Source: Bryum argenteum
Taxonomy: Eukaryota > Streptophyta > Bryopsida > Bryales > Bryaceae
DNA length: 64,000 bases
NCBI GenBank assembly: GCA_037043015.1
Contig: CM073321.1
Span: 1,059,001-1,123,000, forward strand
Direction of reading: 5' to 3'
A model generated the notes under the pieces. The model searched no databases. It was not told where the DNA came from and was given only the letters and a program-made list of their open reading frames with translations. Shown one piece after another: positions 10,433-21,495 of this stretch (its first letter is position 1; each line of letters starts with the position of its first letter). Position numbers and translations under genes: made by a program.

Positions 10433-11773
10433 ATGGAGGCACTACCCGTTGTAGCGGGTACATCCATGGTGCCACATGACCGAGGTCGGATTGAGAAGAA
10501 CCGCATAGACATCTTGAAGAATCCGAAGATATTAGCGTTTAGAGGATGAGAGGAAGAGACGGAGCCGTGGTCTTTTGCCATATGTGAGAGATATGTGAAG
10601 TGATGCCACATCAACAAGCTCTTTCATCTACATCGACACAATATTCATTGGCACAAGAATGAAGCAAACCTCCGAGAGTGCCATCATTACTTATTTAAAG
10701 GAAGATGCATATATGCTTGGCATTTGATATACGGTAACAACCATATTTTTAAATATGAGGTTCCCTACTTTTTGGCAAGAATGGCATATGCGGAAATGAT
10801 TCTCGGGAAGCAGGTGGATTGGTCGACGCATCCACGTTTGCCTATACAAGAGAAGACCGAACCAATAGAGGTTGGAGAGACATCAAAGACTATTGAAGGA
10901 GATGGAATTGGAGCTATACCTATGAGTCCTAAGGCCAACGCGGAATTTTACACACGAGGGTCTTCTTCCGAATCCTCGGAGGATGAACACACACACGAAT
11001 CCGAGCTCAGTGAACTGAGTGAATGAGCTGGTCCTCCAAGAAATTGGACGGAGGGGATTTCCTATGAGGCAAATCATCTCCGAACAGTGGGTGGAAGATT
11101 ATCCGAATTCATGGATACTTTTATCACGTTGTACAATTTCTGTATAGGAACATGCATGCAATTGGAGGAAGTAACACAACATAGAAAGGAATTGGAAGCC
11201 CTCAAAGAAAGAGCCCTTTCTGCCACTGAACCACACGATTTACAAGAAGAGTATCGGGAGGCTTTGGAAAAAGTTCTAGACTACATAGCTTATATGGAGA
11301 CCATACTTGTGCTACGAAAAGAGGCTTGTGAGAAGTTTTTGAAGAAGAAACATTCAAACAACCTTTCCATAGAAGACTACGTAGAGTTCTGGACAGCGAA
11401 ACATACTTACCTGGAAGGGGTCCTAGCTGAGGAGAGGGATCGGTTGACGGATATTGAAGAATCTATTGCTCTAGAGGTAGATAAAGAGATGCTACGTATT
11501 CGTGATTTGGCATTTGCTGGTAAGTATGGCAAGACTCCAAAGGAAGTTGACAAATTAAAGAGGCTGATGAAATGGAGTGAAGACCAGAATGTATAACTCG
11601 CGAAGCAACTACGTGTAGCTGAGGAGGATGCTCGATTCGAGGACGCATGGGCCGAGTGGGCTCATCGTAAAAATAACGCAAAAGTTGACATCAACATAAA
11701 CGCAATCGACGTTGATTTGGAACCGCAACGATCACATTTTTCAAAGGGCAAGGACAAAGTTGAAGATTCTTAA
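10433..11773 (+). pseudogene. Family A protein relic, one frame with four stops
   Basis: A single plus frame of 446 codons from the ATG at 10433 to TAA at 11771 contains TGA at 10547, 10601 and 11024 and TAA at 11594, but no frameshift. It carries the family A signature: CHINKLFHLHRH, LFKGRCIYAW, ARMAYAEMILGKQVDWS. A Ser/Glu/His-rich acidic linker follows (SSSESSEDEHTHESE). The C-terminal half is strongly coiled-coil-like (LEEVTQHRKELEALKERAL, YREALEKVLDYIAY, LTDIEESIALEVDKEML). It lacks the zinc-knuckle or catalytic motifs of transposons. The architecture matches the intact 523-aa paralogue. Whether the stops kill it or are read through cannot be told; decay is the simpler reading. Confidence 0.7.
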
Positions 11774-12205
11774 CGTAGAGACGATGGACTTACACCCCCA
11801 ACATTCACCAAACAATAATTGATTTATGTTAATTAAGTGTAGGGAAAGTGTACGTAATTTCTTCTATGTACTTTTTCGCATACACTTTATATATGGAAGT
11901 TTGTTTTTACCTTTCATCATGCGTAAGTACGTGTCTGAGTATTGGTACAAGGAGTTGGGCGGGTTATATGGACTATGAAGATGAAAGATACGATAAAAGC
12001 TGACAAAGTACAATCGATAGACCACAAGCAAAGGAGCGAACCAAATACATACCATTGATTTAATCGATGCAGAAAGTAGTACAATAGGAAATGAGATACA
12101 TTGTTGCAAAAAGCTACCATTCGATAATACTATAATCAAATATAGTCCTATATAGCTAAGACCATACGCTATGCTGGAGTGTATGGATTCACAATATCGT
12201 AATTA
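11774..12205. other. Spacer between convergent genes
   Basis: Lies between the 3' ends of the plus family A relic and the minus RING relic. AT-rich, no gene seen; it probably holds both 3' ends. Confidence 0.4.
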
Positions 12206-13775
12206 TCATTCACTAGACTGAGGGTTGGAGCATTCTCCAACAAGAAGTTTACGCTTTGCACGAGTTCCATTGAATGGACCATCTGCATTTAAGATCAGAT
12301 CGAAGACTCTAGAGTCTTTCAAGTGCTGCAAAGTCTTTCTTGTGAGGGGACTATGTACATCCAGTAAATAGTCTAGAGCTTGAGACTGGTATCGTGGCCC
12401 CCAAGTAGATTCAACATATTGACACTCTTCCAAATCTTCGATGGAGACATGACCTTCACCGTCGGTTACTCTCTTCCCATATTGATTCCATCGATGTCCC
12501 ATCGGGTGGGGCCCCCACTTGAATGTATTAGAGCTCACATCAAAATAGCCCCCAAGGCATTGGAAGAAGAACATCCGATTACCCTCATGCTGTGGACCTT
12601 GTCCGGCAAGTATTGGTGCAACTCTTAGAATCTCGTTTGGGTCAGTCTCCCAATTCAATTGGGAGTTAGGAGTACTCTTCTCGAGATCATGTTCACCTCT
12701 ACGCCAACTCCAAATAAGGTCTTTACCCCAGAATCAAACCTCGTCAGTAGTCTCAGCATTGTGTTCCCAAGAAGGCGGCATATAAGTTCTTAGATTGAAC
12801 ATCTCGTAAAACCGCTCGTGAAAAGGCGCTTTGCATATAGCACAACAACTTTGAGTCAAACAATAAACTAAGAGACACTGCGGATGATACATATGGACAC
12901 AGGAGCCTTAAGCCCATCCACCCTCAGATGCAAATGGATTTAGGCATATGGGACACATAGAGTGTTCCAATACAAACTGCGGAGGGTTGGGCCACAATAA
13001 TGTCCTGCATGCTACATCAACATGTGCCGACATGTGGTGTTTGAAATTCCACCCGGCCTTGCTCCAATCTACAACCTCTGTAGAAGTGTCATCTTGCATC
13101 TTGATGTCCATCATAGGAAGATTATCAAACAATGTATCCACACTCGGCCACGAGGTCATACCAAACGTTCGTCGACCAGCTCCACTAGTAAAATTCTTAT
13201 CGATCTTCTCCAGCTCCGCTGCAACTTGTCTCCCTCTGTCCACCGAAAGTATACATGCCACCTTCCAATGGTAGTAAGTGGCTAACAACTACTCCAAACA
13301 AGCTTGCAGTTGTTGCTTTTCCTTTAGTAAGGAGTTGTATCCATCAGACGACATGAAAGGGGGATTACGAATAGAGGGGAACAAAGGTAAAGATAAAGAA
13401 TCTTGTGAATCACTTTGTACATCTTCTTCTCGTTCGAGGCCCAACATATTAACAACACATGGTTGAGCTTTCATAGGACGGCGCAATTTAATGCCACATT
13501 TCTCCAAATGCCAAGTCTTCTGTAAGGTTGAAGACAACTCTATCAACATCCGCCATGTCTGATTTCTCTACATCTCCACGAATGTTACGTGTGTGAAATA
13601 GTTCTTGCATCTTCTTGCGCATGCGTGCATATTCCACAGAAAGCTGGTCCCCTTCTTTCACCTTCTCCTCATACATTGCTCGTGTTTTTTCGAGATCCGC
13701 TTGCAATCTTGCTATGACGTCGTCTTTGTTCTTCAGAAGAGCTTTGAGATCAGAAGATGTGTCAAGTTTTTCCAA
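12206..13775 (-). pseudogene. Coiled-coil RING-H2 protein relic
   Basis: Starts as a coiled coil (13488-13775: MEKLDTSSDLKALL, ARLQADLEKTRAMYEEKV). The frame then shifts near 13510 and runs in one frame to TAG/TGA-type ends at 12206, with in-frame TAG at 13289, TAA at 12908 and TGA at 12734. Between 12955 and 12833 it encodes a textbook RING-H2 finger: CPIC, then CVHMYHPQC, then CAIC, in the C3H2C3 order. The TAA falls in the loop between the first and second Cys pairs. RING-H2 proteins are usually E3 ubiquitin ligases, which would be the inferred role of the ancestor. The part after the RING (NWETDPNEILRVAP, MGHRWNQYGKRV) is unrecognised. It may be the distal half of the same ancestral gene as 13826-14279. 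Confidence 0.65.
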
Positions 13776-13825
13776 TGGTAAGATGCAAGTACCATGGGGC
13801 TCTACTACGGGTGGATGATTACTTG

Positions 13826-14279
13826 CTATTGGAGGGCGAGAGCACCTATTTGAGGAACGCGGCCAGGTAAATTACAACGATGATCCGCATCAATCACAAC
13901 GCTGGAGGGAGGAAGAGGTTGTTGTACTTGACGCACCACCTTACGAGGCCGCGAACCATCGGAGTCATCGTCCTCTTCCGATGTAGCACTATGATAGGAA
14001 GCCTCTTCCATAGCCTTGGTAATAGACCTCGTCACTCCCATGCCACCATTAGGAGCGTCAGGGAATCTTAGAATGCATGTCAGAATGTCACTCGTTGAAG
14101 GTCGTGTTACATGCTTCTCGTCTTTGACAGTTGTCCAATCCACTCGTTTACCAAGAGCAACCTCTGCAGGCAAGCTTATTTGGATTTTGAAGCACGTGTA
14201 ATCTTTTCCGTTGTGGAGCGCCTTTCCTCTTCCTCTTCTTGTCGTTCTCTTCCTTCCTAAGTTGCCCGAGAGTAGCCAT
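13826..14279 (-). pseudogene. Family A relic lacking the Cys/His domain
   Basis: The ATG at 14279 begins MATLGQLRKEENDKKRKRKG, then LHVLQNPNK, which parallels the starts of the 523-aa gene and of the relic at 10433 (ILKNPK). The frame then meets TAA. In another frame the sequence resumes at AEVALGKRVDWTT, the end of the family A domain. The CHI to AQMVYA core is therefore missing, either deleted or lost through a spliced intermediate. An acidic stretch (EEDDDSDGSRPRK) follows, with a stop at 13826. Confidence 0.55.
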
Positions 14280-14405
14280 GGATGAAATAACCAAAATGGC
14301 GAATAGTTATTACTTACCCGGAACGAGCATGCATCCAATTTAATGGATGTAAGACAGCGCGCAAGGCCAGTAAACCCAAATAAGAAGTTCTGATATGATG
14401 GGAGA

Positions 14406-14412
14406 ATATATA
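14406..14412 (-). promoter_or_regulatory. TATA box, minus-strand gene of a divergent pair
   Basis: Reads TATATAT on the minus strand, about 125 bases upstream of the ATG at 14279, at the left edge of the array at 14430-14700. Confidence 0.55.
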
Positions 14413-14429
14413 GGGCAACCTCGCGCCGG

Positions 14430-14700
14430 AGCGACCACAGAATCAAGGCGACCGGCGTTCCAGATAGTGCTGGGACGTTGCGTGGGCGACTGGCAGTTCA
14501 GTGAGGGCGCGACCGCGGGTACAGCTGTCGCGACAGCAGGAAGTGGGGCGACCGCCGGTGCAGTTGTCGCGACAGCGGGAGGTGGGGCGACCGCTGGTGC
14601 AGCTGTTGCAAGAGCGGGACGTGGGGCGACCGCCGGTCCAATTGTCGCGACAGCGGGACGTGGGGCGACCGGCGGTGGGTGACTGTAGGGCGACCGCCGG
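14430..14700. repeat. GCGACCG palindrome array (A6), between divergent genes
   Basis: About nine units, several separated by GACAGCGGGA-like linkers (GTCGCGACAGCGGGAC repeated), so part of it is tandem with a period of about 37-60 bases. It lies exactly between a minus TATA box (14406) and a plus TATA box (14711). Confidence 0.9.
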
Positions 14701-14710
14701 TCTCCAAGGA

Positions 14711-14718
14711 TATATAAA
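14711..14718 (+). promoter_or_regulatory. TATA box of the kinase-like gene
   Basis: TATATAAA, eight bases after the last GACCGCCGGTC of the array and 184 bases before the ATG at 14895. A short upstream frame starting at ATGATAGCA (14846) ends by overlapping the main ATG. Confidence 0.6.
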
Positions 14719-15941
14719 CCCCAACGCGCGGGTTTGATATTACATTTCACCAAACCGCTACCGAACTCTCCTCCGCTCTGTGTCCTTGCTCGTGTTAATG
14801 CTCACTGCCGGGTCGTCTGAGGAGATTTTGGGGTTTGGTGCACAATGATAGCAAGGGGGGAGATTTTTTGCCGGTTTTTTCAAGAAGTTCAACGATGAGT
14901 AAATCCAAAAAGCACCAGGAGGTAGGGCGAACATGGGATCATGATGCCCCCGAAACATTTGCACGAGACCTTGGTATGCAACAACCTAGTGGAAGCGGAG
15001 GCCATAGGAGGAAGAGGAGACACCCAAAAGAAGTAGCTCCCGGATTCCCAACATCAGATTATACTAGGTTTGCGGAGAAAGCATGCTTGGATTGGTATGA
15101 GGAAATGGAGGCTCAATTTCTAGAGCACAACTACTTGAAGAATGTTAGCACGGGTAAAGCGAGACTGAAGAAGAAATTGGAGGCGGTAATTTTGAAGGCC
15201 ATGGCGGAATCGGAAGAATTCCAAGATGTGGATTATCATTCGCGGTACCAGTTGTGGATGGAGAATACAATTGAACAATCCATCTTCAATGTAAAAGAGT
15301 TGTGGAAGAAGCGATTTGGACAGAGGCGTCTAACACAAGAGGATGACCAGTTTAAACGCAAGATGGATTGGTGGCAACTCTATGTCCAAAAGGTTAGCAA
15401 AAATAAAACCCGAGGAATGTCATGGGAAAAAACCGCTTTGCGCGCCACATTTGAACGAGACACAGGGTCGGGGGTGGTGTGGATTCCTCAAGACGCTACG
15501 ATAGAAGCTCTATCAGCCCGCGACATGGAGGGAGGCCATGGACTGGTGCGGAAGGTGCGGATTGTTGGAGTAGACCACGTTCTAGATCATATCGAGTTTG
15601 CAGCAAAGCTTTCGAAGAATATGAATATTCAGAAGAGGAGGATAGAGACTGCAGCAGAAGCTCTTGTTTGTCCTTTGGATCATCTAGGTATAATCAAGTT
15701 TTGGGCGTTGCATACAAGAACATTCGAGGCTTACACATATTGGTGGAATGGAGGATTACTACACGAAATGCTGAAGTTGGATGAGAAGGTCGGCAACAAA
15801 CATCTTCACTGGTCGAAAGTAAAGGAAGTTCCGAGTCTCACTACACAAGAGGCATTCAGAATTAGCCTTTTCCGTCGTCATAGGATGAAGTAAGCTTGGG
15901 GTTTAGTGTACATCATGAATCTGGTGCATAAGACAGGAGTA

Positions 15942-15949
15942 CTTCACAA
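15942..15949 (+). other. Target site duplication of hAT element 1, left
   Basis: CTTCACAA, repeated exactly at 21682-21689 on the other side of the element. Confidence 0.9.
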
Positions 15950-16159
15950 CAGGGTTGTCTTATTAGACACAATTTTCGGAATGTCTGTCTGATTTGTCGT
16001 ATTGGACATGTCTGTTAGACGTCGAGTCGACGAAAATGTCGACCGTACCAAAAATTACATAGTAAAAAACTTGCTGAGATTTACCTTGACGTAAAAAGCT
16101 ATTTTCCTACGTGGCGTAGGGTTGATAATGATGTGCAAAATCAAAATACACGTCACAGT

Positions 16160-16435
16160 GGGCGACCGCGGGTGGGCGACCTCGCTAGGCAACTGACGGT
16201 CGCACCGGGGCGAACGTCGGTCGCCTACTGCGATCGCCGATCGCCCTGGCTGCCGCAAGAAGGCGACCGGCGGTCCAGTATGGAGACCGGCGGTCGCCCT
16301 GGCAACCGCTTCTAGGCGACCTTAGGGGCCAGGACAAAGTGTCCGCGAGCCAATCTGGACCCCTCATGTTGGGGCGACCGCCGATCCAGGTGATGGGCGA
16401 ACGTAGCTCATAGGGCGACCGGCGGTCTACCCTCT
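16160..16435. repeat. GCGACCG array (A7), left end of hAT 1
   Basis: Near-identical to 41243-41515 in hAT element 2, including the phrase GACAAAGTGTCCGCGAGCC. Confidence 0.85.
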
Positions 16436-17083
16436 AGAAACGAAGGACATGAACTTTGAAGAGCAATAACTTTTCCATTCGGACTCTGTTTTTGACGAAA
16501 TCACTTGGGTTGGGTCCCAAATTAAGTCTAGTTTAGGTGGTAAAAATTGCAGACTCATACAATTAAGTATGAAAAAATGGCATGCATTTTAGTGAAGGGA
16601 GTATTTGTTTTTTGGGTTTTTAAACATTTGGCATGTTTTACCATTGCAAGCCTATTATGTGACATCAAAAAGGTTTTTGCATGATTTGCTTTAGACAAGT
16701 GTGATCTTTAGATGCATCCCACAATCTTTGTAGTTGGAAGTATATTGATCCAGATAATTTTAGTATTGGCTTTGCAATGATATTTCTACGATGAAAAAAA
16801 GTGAAAAAGTGGATGATTTTTGAAGAGATAGATCTCCTTCAACCATCGTTAGATTTTGAATTTTCATTTTAGAATGGATTCCAATTAGAGTGTTGTATTG
16901 GTGATAGAAACCTCGATTCATTCGAAGATATATTGAAGATAATGTATAATTTGAGTGCTAGGGATCTAGGTTTGGACTATATTAGTTATTTTATAGAATA
17001 TTTGGCAGTTCTTATCATTGCAGGGCTACTATTTGAGCCATAGGGAAGTCCAAGATGTATAGGGAAATAGAGAGGGAGAGTAG
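16436..17083 (-). repeat. Module U, full copy with promoter
   Basis: Non-coding module recognised by ACTTTGAAGAGC, GTTTTTGACGAAATCACTTG, GGCATGCATTTTAGTGAAGG and ATTGCAAGCCTATTATG. Read on the minus strand it follows a GCGACCG unit and a TATA box (17084-17091). Copies occur at 18676-19110, 19110-19440, 20786-21240, 41521-42060, 42259-42910, 44680-45330, 46670-47125 and 47284-47930, with diverged ones at 33330-33760 and 62276-62900. No conserved open frame. Confidence 0.75.
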
Positions 17084-17091
17084 TATTTATA
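17084..17091 (-). promoter_or_regulatory. TATA box of module U
   Basis: TATAAATA on the minus strand, preceded upstream by a GACCGGCGGTC unit (17101 on) and followed by a pyrimidine-rich start (CTACTCTCCCTCTCTATTTC). Confidence 0.5.
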
Positions 17092-17130
17092 CCTTGCCTG
17101 GACCGGCGGTCGCCTGAGCAACCGACGATC

Positions 17131-18405
17131 CCCTATGTGGTTGAATTTATATGGGGATATTTGAATTGCGGGGTTTGAAGCACGGGGGCATATGTAAATA
17201 TATAAGCAAAAAGGGAGTAGAAGGGGTGTTGATGACTTTCCTAGGTGATTCATATTGTGTAAAAAATATGGTATAAATCTTAGGGGCACAGGACGAACGA
17301 AAGTATTTTTCCCGAATTTCTAAAATTTAAATAGTCATGTGAAAGTAGGCGGTGTGCGCACATGCATACGAAAACAAAGTGGGGAATGTAATTTGAACAT
17401 TTGGACTACACTAAATAGGTACATTAGTGTTAGATTTTTATAAGATTTGAAAATGCTACAAGTTTTTACTTTTGGGATAAAATTTTTACCAAGAGTATCG
17501 ATTCCAATACTATGTAAGGATCCCCATCTTCACCATTGTAGAGGGTACAAATATTGACTAATAGTAAAAACTTATAGCCTATTTATGTAAACTAGTGTAT
17601 CTAACACTAATCTACCTATTTAGTGTAGGTAATATGGATCATATAAAAATGATGGAACCATCAAAAATATTATAGGACAACCCGTACTATTTTTCCCAAA
17701 TTAATATAGAATTTTCAAAGTAAGTAGAGCTTTAAATAATAGATAAAAAATAGTTAAATGGAGAGAAAAAATATTTAAAAAATAATTGGACTATGTAATA
17801 ACTACCTTATGAACATGATGGAGCTATAAAAAAAATCGTTGGAGTAAAGGATCTATAGGGTGGATTTTGGATACAAGCACTTACAAACACCAAAACTTCA
17901 AAAAATAAGAAAAAATAGATAAAGGGGGTAAGGGGACAATTTAAACCCTTAGACTACCTAATGATGACCCTATGGAAATGATGGTGTTATTTAGAAAATC
18001 GTGGGGATATGTCATCTATAGGTCATCATTTACTTGTAAGTCATTTGAATGAGTAGAATATTGAATGATATACGGAAAATAGATTTGTGGAAAGGGATAA
18101 CGATTTTAAAACTTGTTTGACTAAAAAAGACCTTATAAAAATTATCGAAGAACAAAATTTCCCGTAAGAGAAACGTATCTACATGTTATGATTTACTTTG
18201 ACTTTGTAGGATGCTAAGTAATAGAGGAAGTTATACTAAAGGGGGGAGGAGGTGGTTTTATTATTTTCTCTAACCGTATTAAATATATTAAATCATGAAA
18301 GAAGCCACATGGAACTTGGATTTACATGGAAGGAAATACTTGGTGTTAATTTGATTCAACCCTGGCATGGTATAGGATACTTGGTGTTAACTTCATTCAA
18401 AACCT
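17131..18405 (+). repeat. Block D in hAT 1
   Basis: Degenerate tandem repeat of about 165 bases (similar phrases near 17770, 17935 and 18100). Inverted counterpart at 43351-44640; MITE-free relative at 4870-5880. Confidence 0.75.
17409..17625. mobile_element. 217-bp MITE, TA target duplication
   Basis: Ends CACTAAATAGGTA and its inverted complement. The inverted repeat extends about 27 bases with one mismatch and is flanked by TA on each side. The related block at 5404-5419 shows the uninterrupted sequence. TA duplication suggests a Tc1/mariner-type MITE. The identical inverted copy is at 44138-44354. Confidence 0.85.
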
Positions 18406-18409
18406 CCAA

Positions 18410-18675
18410 ATCGCGCGACCGCCAAAACAGCGGATGGACGAACGTCGGTCGCTAGGGCGACCGCCGATCCAGTTGATGGGCGAACGACGCTGACAGGGCG
18501 ACCGGCGGTCTACGTGATGGGCAAGCACCCAAGGAGAAAGTGTCCGCGAGCCTCCGCGCACCCCTCCTGACGGGGCGACCGTCGATACAGCGGATGGGCG
18601 AACGTCGGTCGCTAGGGCGACCGCCGATCCAGGTGATGGGCGAACGTAGCTCATTGGGCGACCGGCGGTCTACCC
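18410..18675. repeat. GCGACCG array (A8)
   Basis: Lies between block D and a module U copy; the order of units matches the inverted array near 42915-43350. Confidence 0.8.
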
Positions 18676-19440
18676 TCTAGAAACGAAGGACATGAACTTT
18701 GAAGAGCCATAACTTTTTCATTTGGACTCTGTTTTTGACGAAATCACTTGGGTTGGGTCCCAAATTAAGTCTAGTTTATGTCGTAAAAATTGCAGACTCA
18801 TACAATTAGGTATAAAAAAATGGCATGCATTTTAGTGAAGGGAGTATTTGTTTTTTGGGTTTTTAAACATTTGGCACGTTTTACCATTGCAAGCCTATTA
18901 TGTGACATCAAAAAGGTTTTTGCATGATTTGTTTTAGACAAGTGTGATCTGTAGATGCAACCCACAATCTTTGTAGTTGGAAATATATTGATCCAGATAG
19001 TTTTAGTATTGGCTTTGCAATGATATTTCTACGATGAAAAAAGTGAAAAAGTGGATGATTTTTGAAGAGATAGATCTCCTTCAAGTATTGTTAATTTTTG
19101 AATTTTATTATCTAAAACTATCTGGATCAAAATACTTCCACCTACAAAGATTGTGGGATGCATCTAAAGATCACACTTGTCTAAAACACATCATGCAAAA
19201 ACCTTTTTGATGTCACATAATAGGCTTGCAATGGTAAAACATGCCAAATGTTTAAAAACCCAAATAACAAATACTCCCTTCACTAAAATGCATGCCATTT
19301 TTTCATACTTAATTGTATGGGTCTGCAATTTTCACCACATAAACTAGGATTAATTTGGGACCCAACCCAAGTGATTTCGTCAAAAACAGAGTCCGAATGA
19401 AAAAGTTATGGCTCTTCAAAGTTCATGTCCTTCGTTCGAA
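18676..19440. repeat. Two module U copies, head to head (inverted)
   Basis: A plus copy (18676 to about 19105) meets an inverted copy (about 19110-19440), forming a large imperfect palindrome of about 760 bases centred near 19105. This could extrude or give a long hairpin RNA. Confidence 0.7.
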
Positions 19441-19600
19441 GAGGGTAGACCGCCGGTCGCCCTATGAGCTACGTTCGCCCATCACCTGGATCGGCGGTCG
19501 CCCTAGCGACCGACGTTCGCCCATCCGCTGTATCGGCGGTCGCCTAGGGGCGAACGTCGGTCGCTCATGGGCGATCGTCGGGGGAGGCATTGGCGGGAGG
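19441..19600. repeat. GCGACCG array (A9)
   Basis: Ends in GGCGATCGTCGGGGGAGGC, where block C begins; the same junction is at 45470. Confidence 0.8.
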
Positions 19601-20640
19601 CATTTGAAAATTTTGGCGGGTTAAGTATTAACGCCTTCTAATACAATTAAGAGAAAGGGGTTCGTGCATATATCCTAGTAACAAGTGAGGGAAAAAGTTG
19701 CTTGTCAAATTAAAGGGTGATATATAACATATTATAGATTTGGCAAAAAATTGAGTGACCACCATATGAAGGTAAATATTACAAGTCGACAACAATAACC
19801 ATTTACAAACATTCTAATGAACCAATTACTCATAGTAATATTTAACCCATTATTTGTGAATGACGTGCAAGTATTTGATATCACTTGCCCATATTATGAT
19901 GAATAAATCAAACTTAAATATCATGACAGTCAAGATATTTTCAACACTTGTATTTACTACTAAGACATTATAGGAACTTGAAATAAGCGTACCTTTACTC
20001 TACTTGTCTTAGGCTCACTTTACATTGTGGACCCTCAAGATTGACCATTTGGCTTTACAATACCTTGATGAAAGGAGAATGATCACTAACTTCAAAGTCC
20101 CCAAAGTATGCTAATTTATTTATAATGGATAATGTTTTTATGGTCTCCTTGATTGTAGTTGAGTGGAAGTAAATGCCTCAACTCAACTACTATCAAGGAG
20201 ACCATGAGGCTCAAAAATCATTGATTGGCTAGAGTACAATTATTTAAAAAGAAAATGAAGAAAAAGGGGAGGGTAAAAGATAGAATGATGAGAATTTTAT
20301 TTTAAAATTGAGATTAAACTTGTACATGTCTAAATCCATCTTGCACCGAAGAGTGTCCAAGGCACGCAAAAATTCATTTTCATTTATCATGCTCCCAAGT
20401 TTTGGCCAAAAGCCATGACCATAACAATCATTTTCATTTCATTATGGAAAATGTGAAGAAGTGGAGAATATGAAATTTGAAGAAGATGGAGAATGAAAAA
20501 TGAAGGGAGATTTAAGGGAAATGAGGGGGAACGGAGAAGATGCTTGAAGCGGTGAATTTGAAATTTGAATATGAGAGATTGAAGGATTGCGTAAAAGAGG
20601 ATCCAAGAGCAAGAGCGGGAGCTCTTTTGCACTCGCCCCT
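19601..20640 (+). repeat. Block C in hAT 1
   Basis: Nearly identical to 45476-46515 in hAT 2 and diverged from 8725-9370 (inverted). It holds the hairpin at 20140-20205 and a possible copia tail near 19785-19840. Confidence 0.75.
20140..20205. repeat. 25-bp inverted repeat (hairpin) in block C
   Basis: Arms 20140-20164 and 20181-20205, 24 of 25 bases complementary, 16-base loop. Arm core GGTCTCCTTGAT. The counterpart in hAT 2 is at 46026-46050 and 46067-46091. Confidence 0.85.
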
Positions 20641-20785
20641 CCAGACTGCCGGTCGCCCCAAACTGCAGTTGCAGCGGACCGGCGATCGCCATGCGGGACC
20701 GGCGGTCGCCATGCGGGACCCGCGGTCGCCCATGCGGGACCCGCGGTCGCGCATGCGGAACCTGCGATCGCCCATGAACGTTCTG
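20641..20785. repeat. GCGACCG array (A10)
   Basis: Units of the form CGCCATGCGGGACCCGCGGT, where the linker itself repeats (ATGCGGGACC four times). Confidence 0.8.
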
Positions 20786-21240
20786 TAATTGGAATCCATT
20801 TTAAAATAAAAATTCAAAATCTAACGATGGTCGAAGGAGATCTATCTCTTCAAAAATCATCCAATTTTTCACTTTTTTCATCGTAGAAATATCATTGCAA
20901 AGCCAATACTAAAACTATCTGGATCAAAATACTTCCAACTACAAAGATTGTGGGATGCATCTAAAGATCACACTTGTCTAAAACAAATCATGCAAAAACC
21001 TTTCTGGTGTCACATAATAGGCTTGCAATGGTAAAACATGCCAAATGTTTAAAAACCCAAAAACAAATACTCCCTTCACTAAAATGCATGCCATTTTTTT
21101 ATACTTAATTGTATGGGTCTGCAATTTTTACGACATAAACTAGACTTAATTTGGAACCCAACCCAAGTGATTTCGTCAAAAACAGAGTCCGAATGAAAAT
21201 GTTATGGCTCTTCAAAGTTCATGTGCTTCGTTCGAAAAGG

Positions 21241-21495
21241 GTAGACCGCCGGTCGCCCTATGAGCTACGTTCGCCCATCACCTGGATCGGCGGTCGCCCT
21301 ACTGAGCGGCATTCGCCTTTCAGCTGTATCGGCGGTCGCCTAGGGGCGAACGTCGGTCGCTTAGGGGCGATCGTCGGTCGACCTTGGGCGATCGTCGGTC
21401 GCTAAGGCGACCGCCGGTCCAGAGAAGGCGACCTCCGGTTTGGCCAAGGCGACCGCCGGTCTAGATGACGCGACCGCCGGTCCAGTCCTACGTGG
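21241..21495. repeat. GCGACCG array (A11), right end of hAT 1
   Basis: Followed by the right subterminal sequence with GTCTGTCTGAC repeats up to the inverted terminal repeat at 21660-21681. Confidence 0.85.

Noticed and set aside
10433-11773. Stop codons used as sense, or repaired by U-to-C RNA editing
   Set aside because: Such editing is known from organelles of hornworts and ferns, not nuclear repeats; TAA, TAG and TGA all occur, and an intact paralogue without stops exists next door. Decay is simpler.
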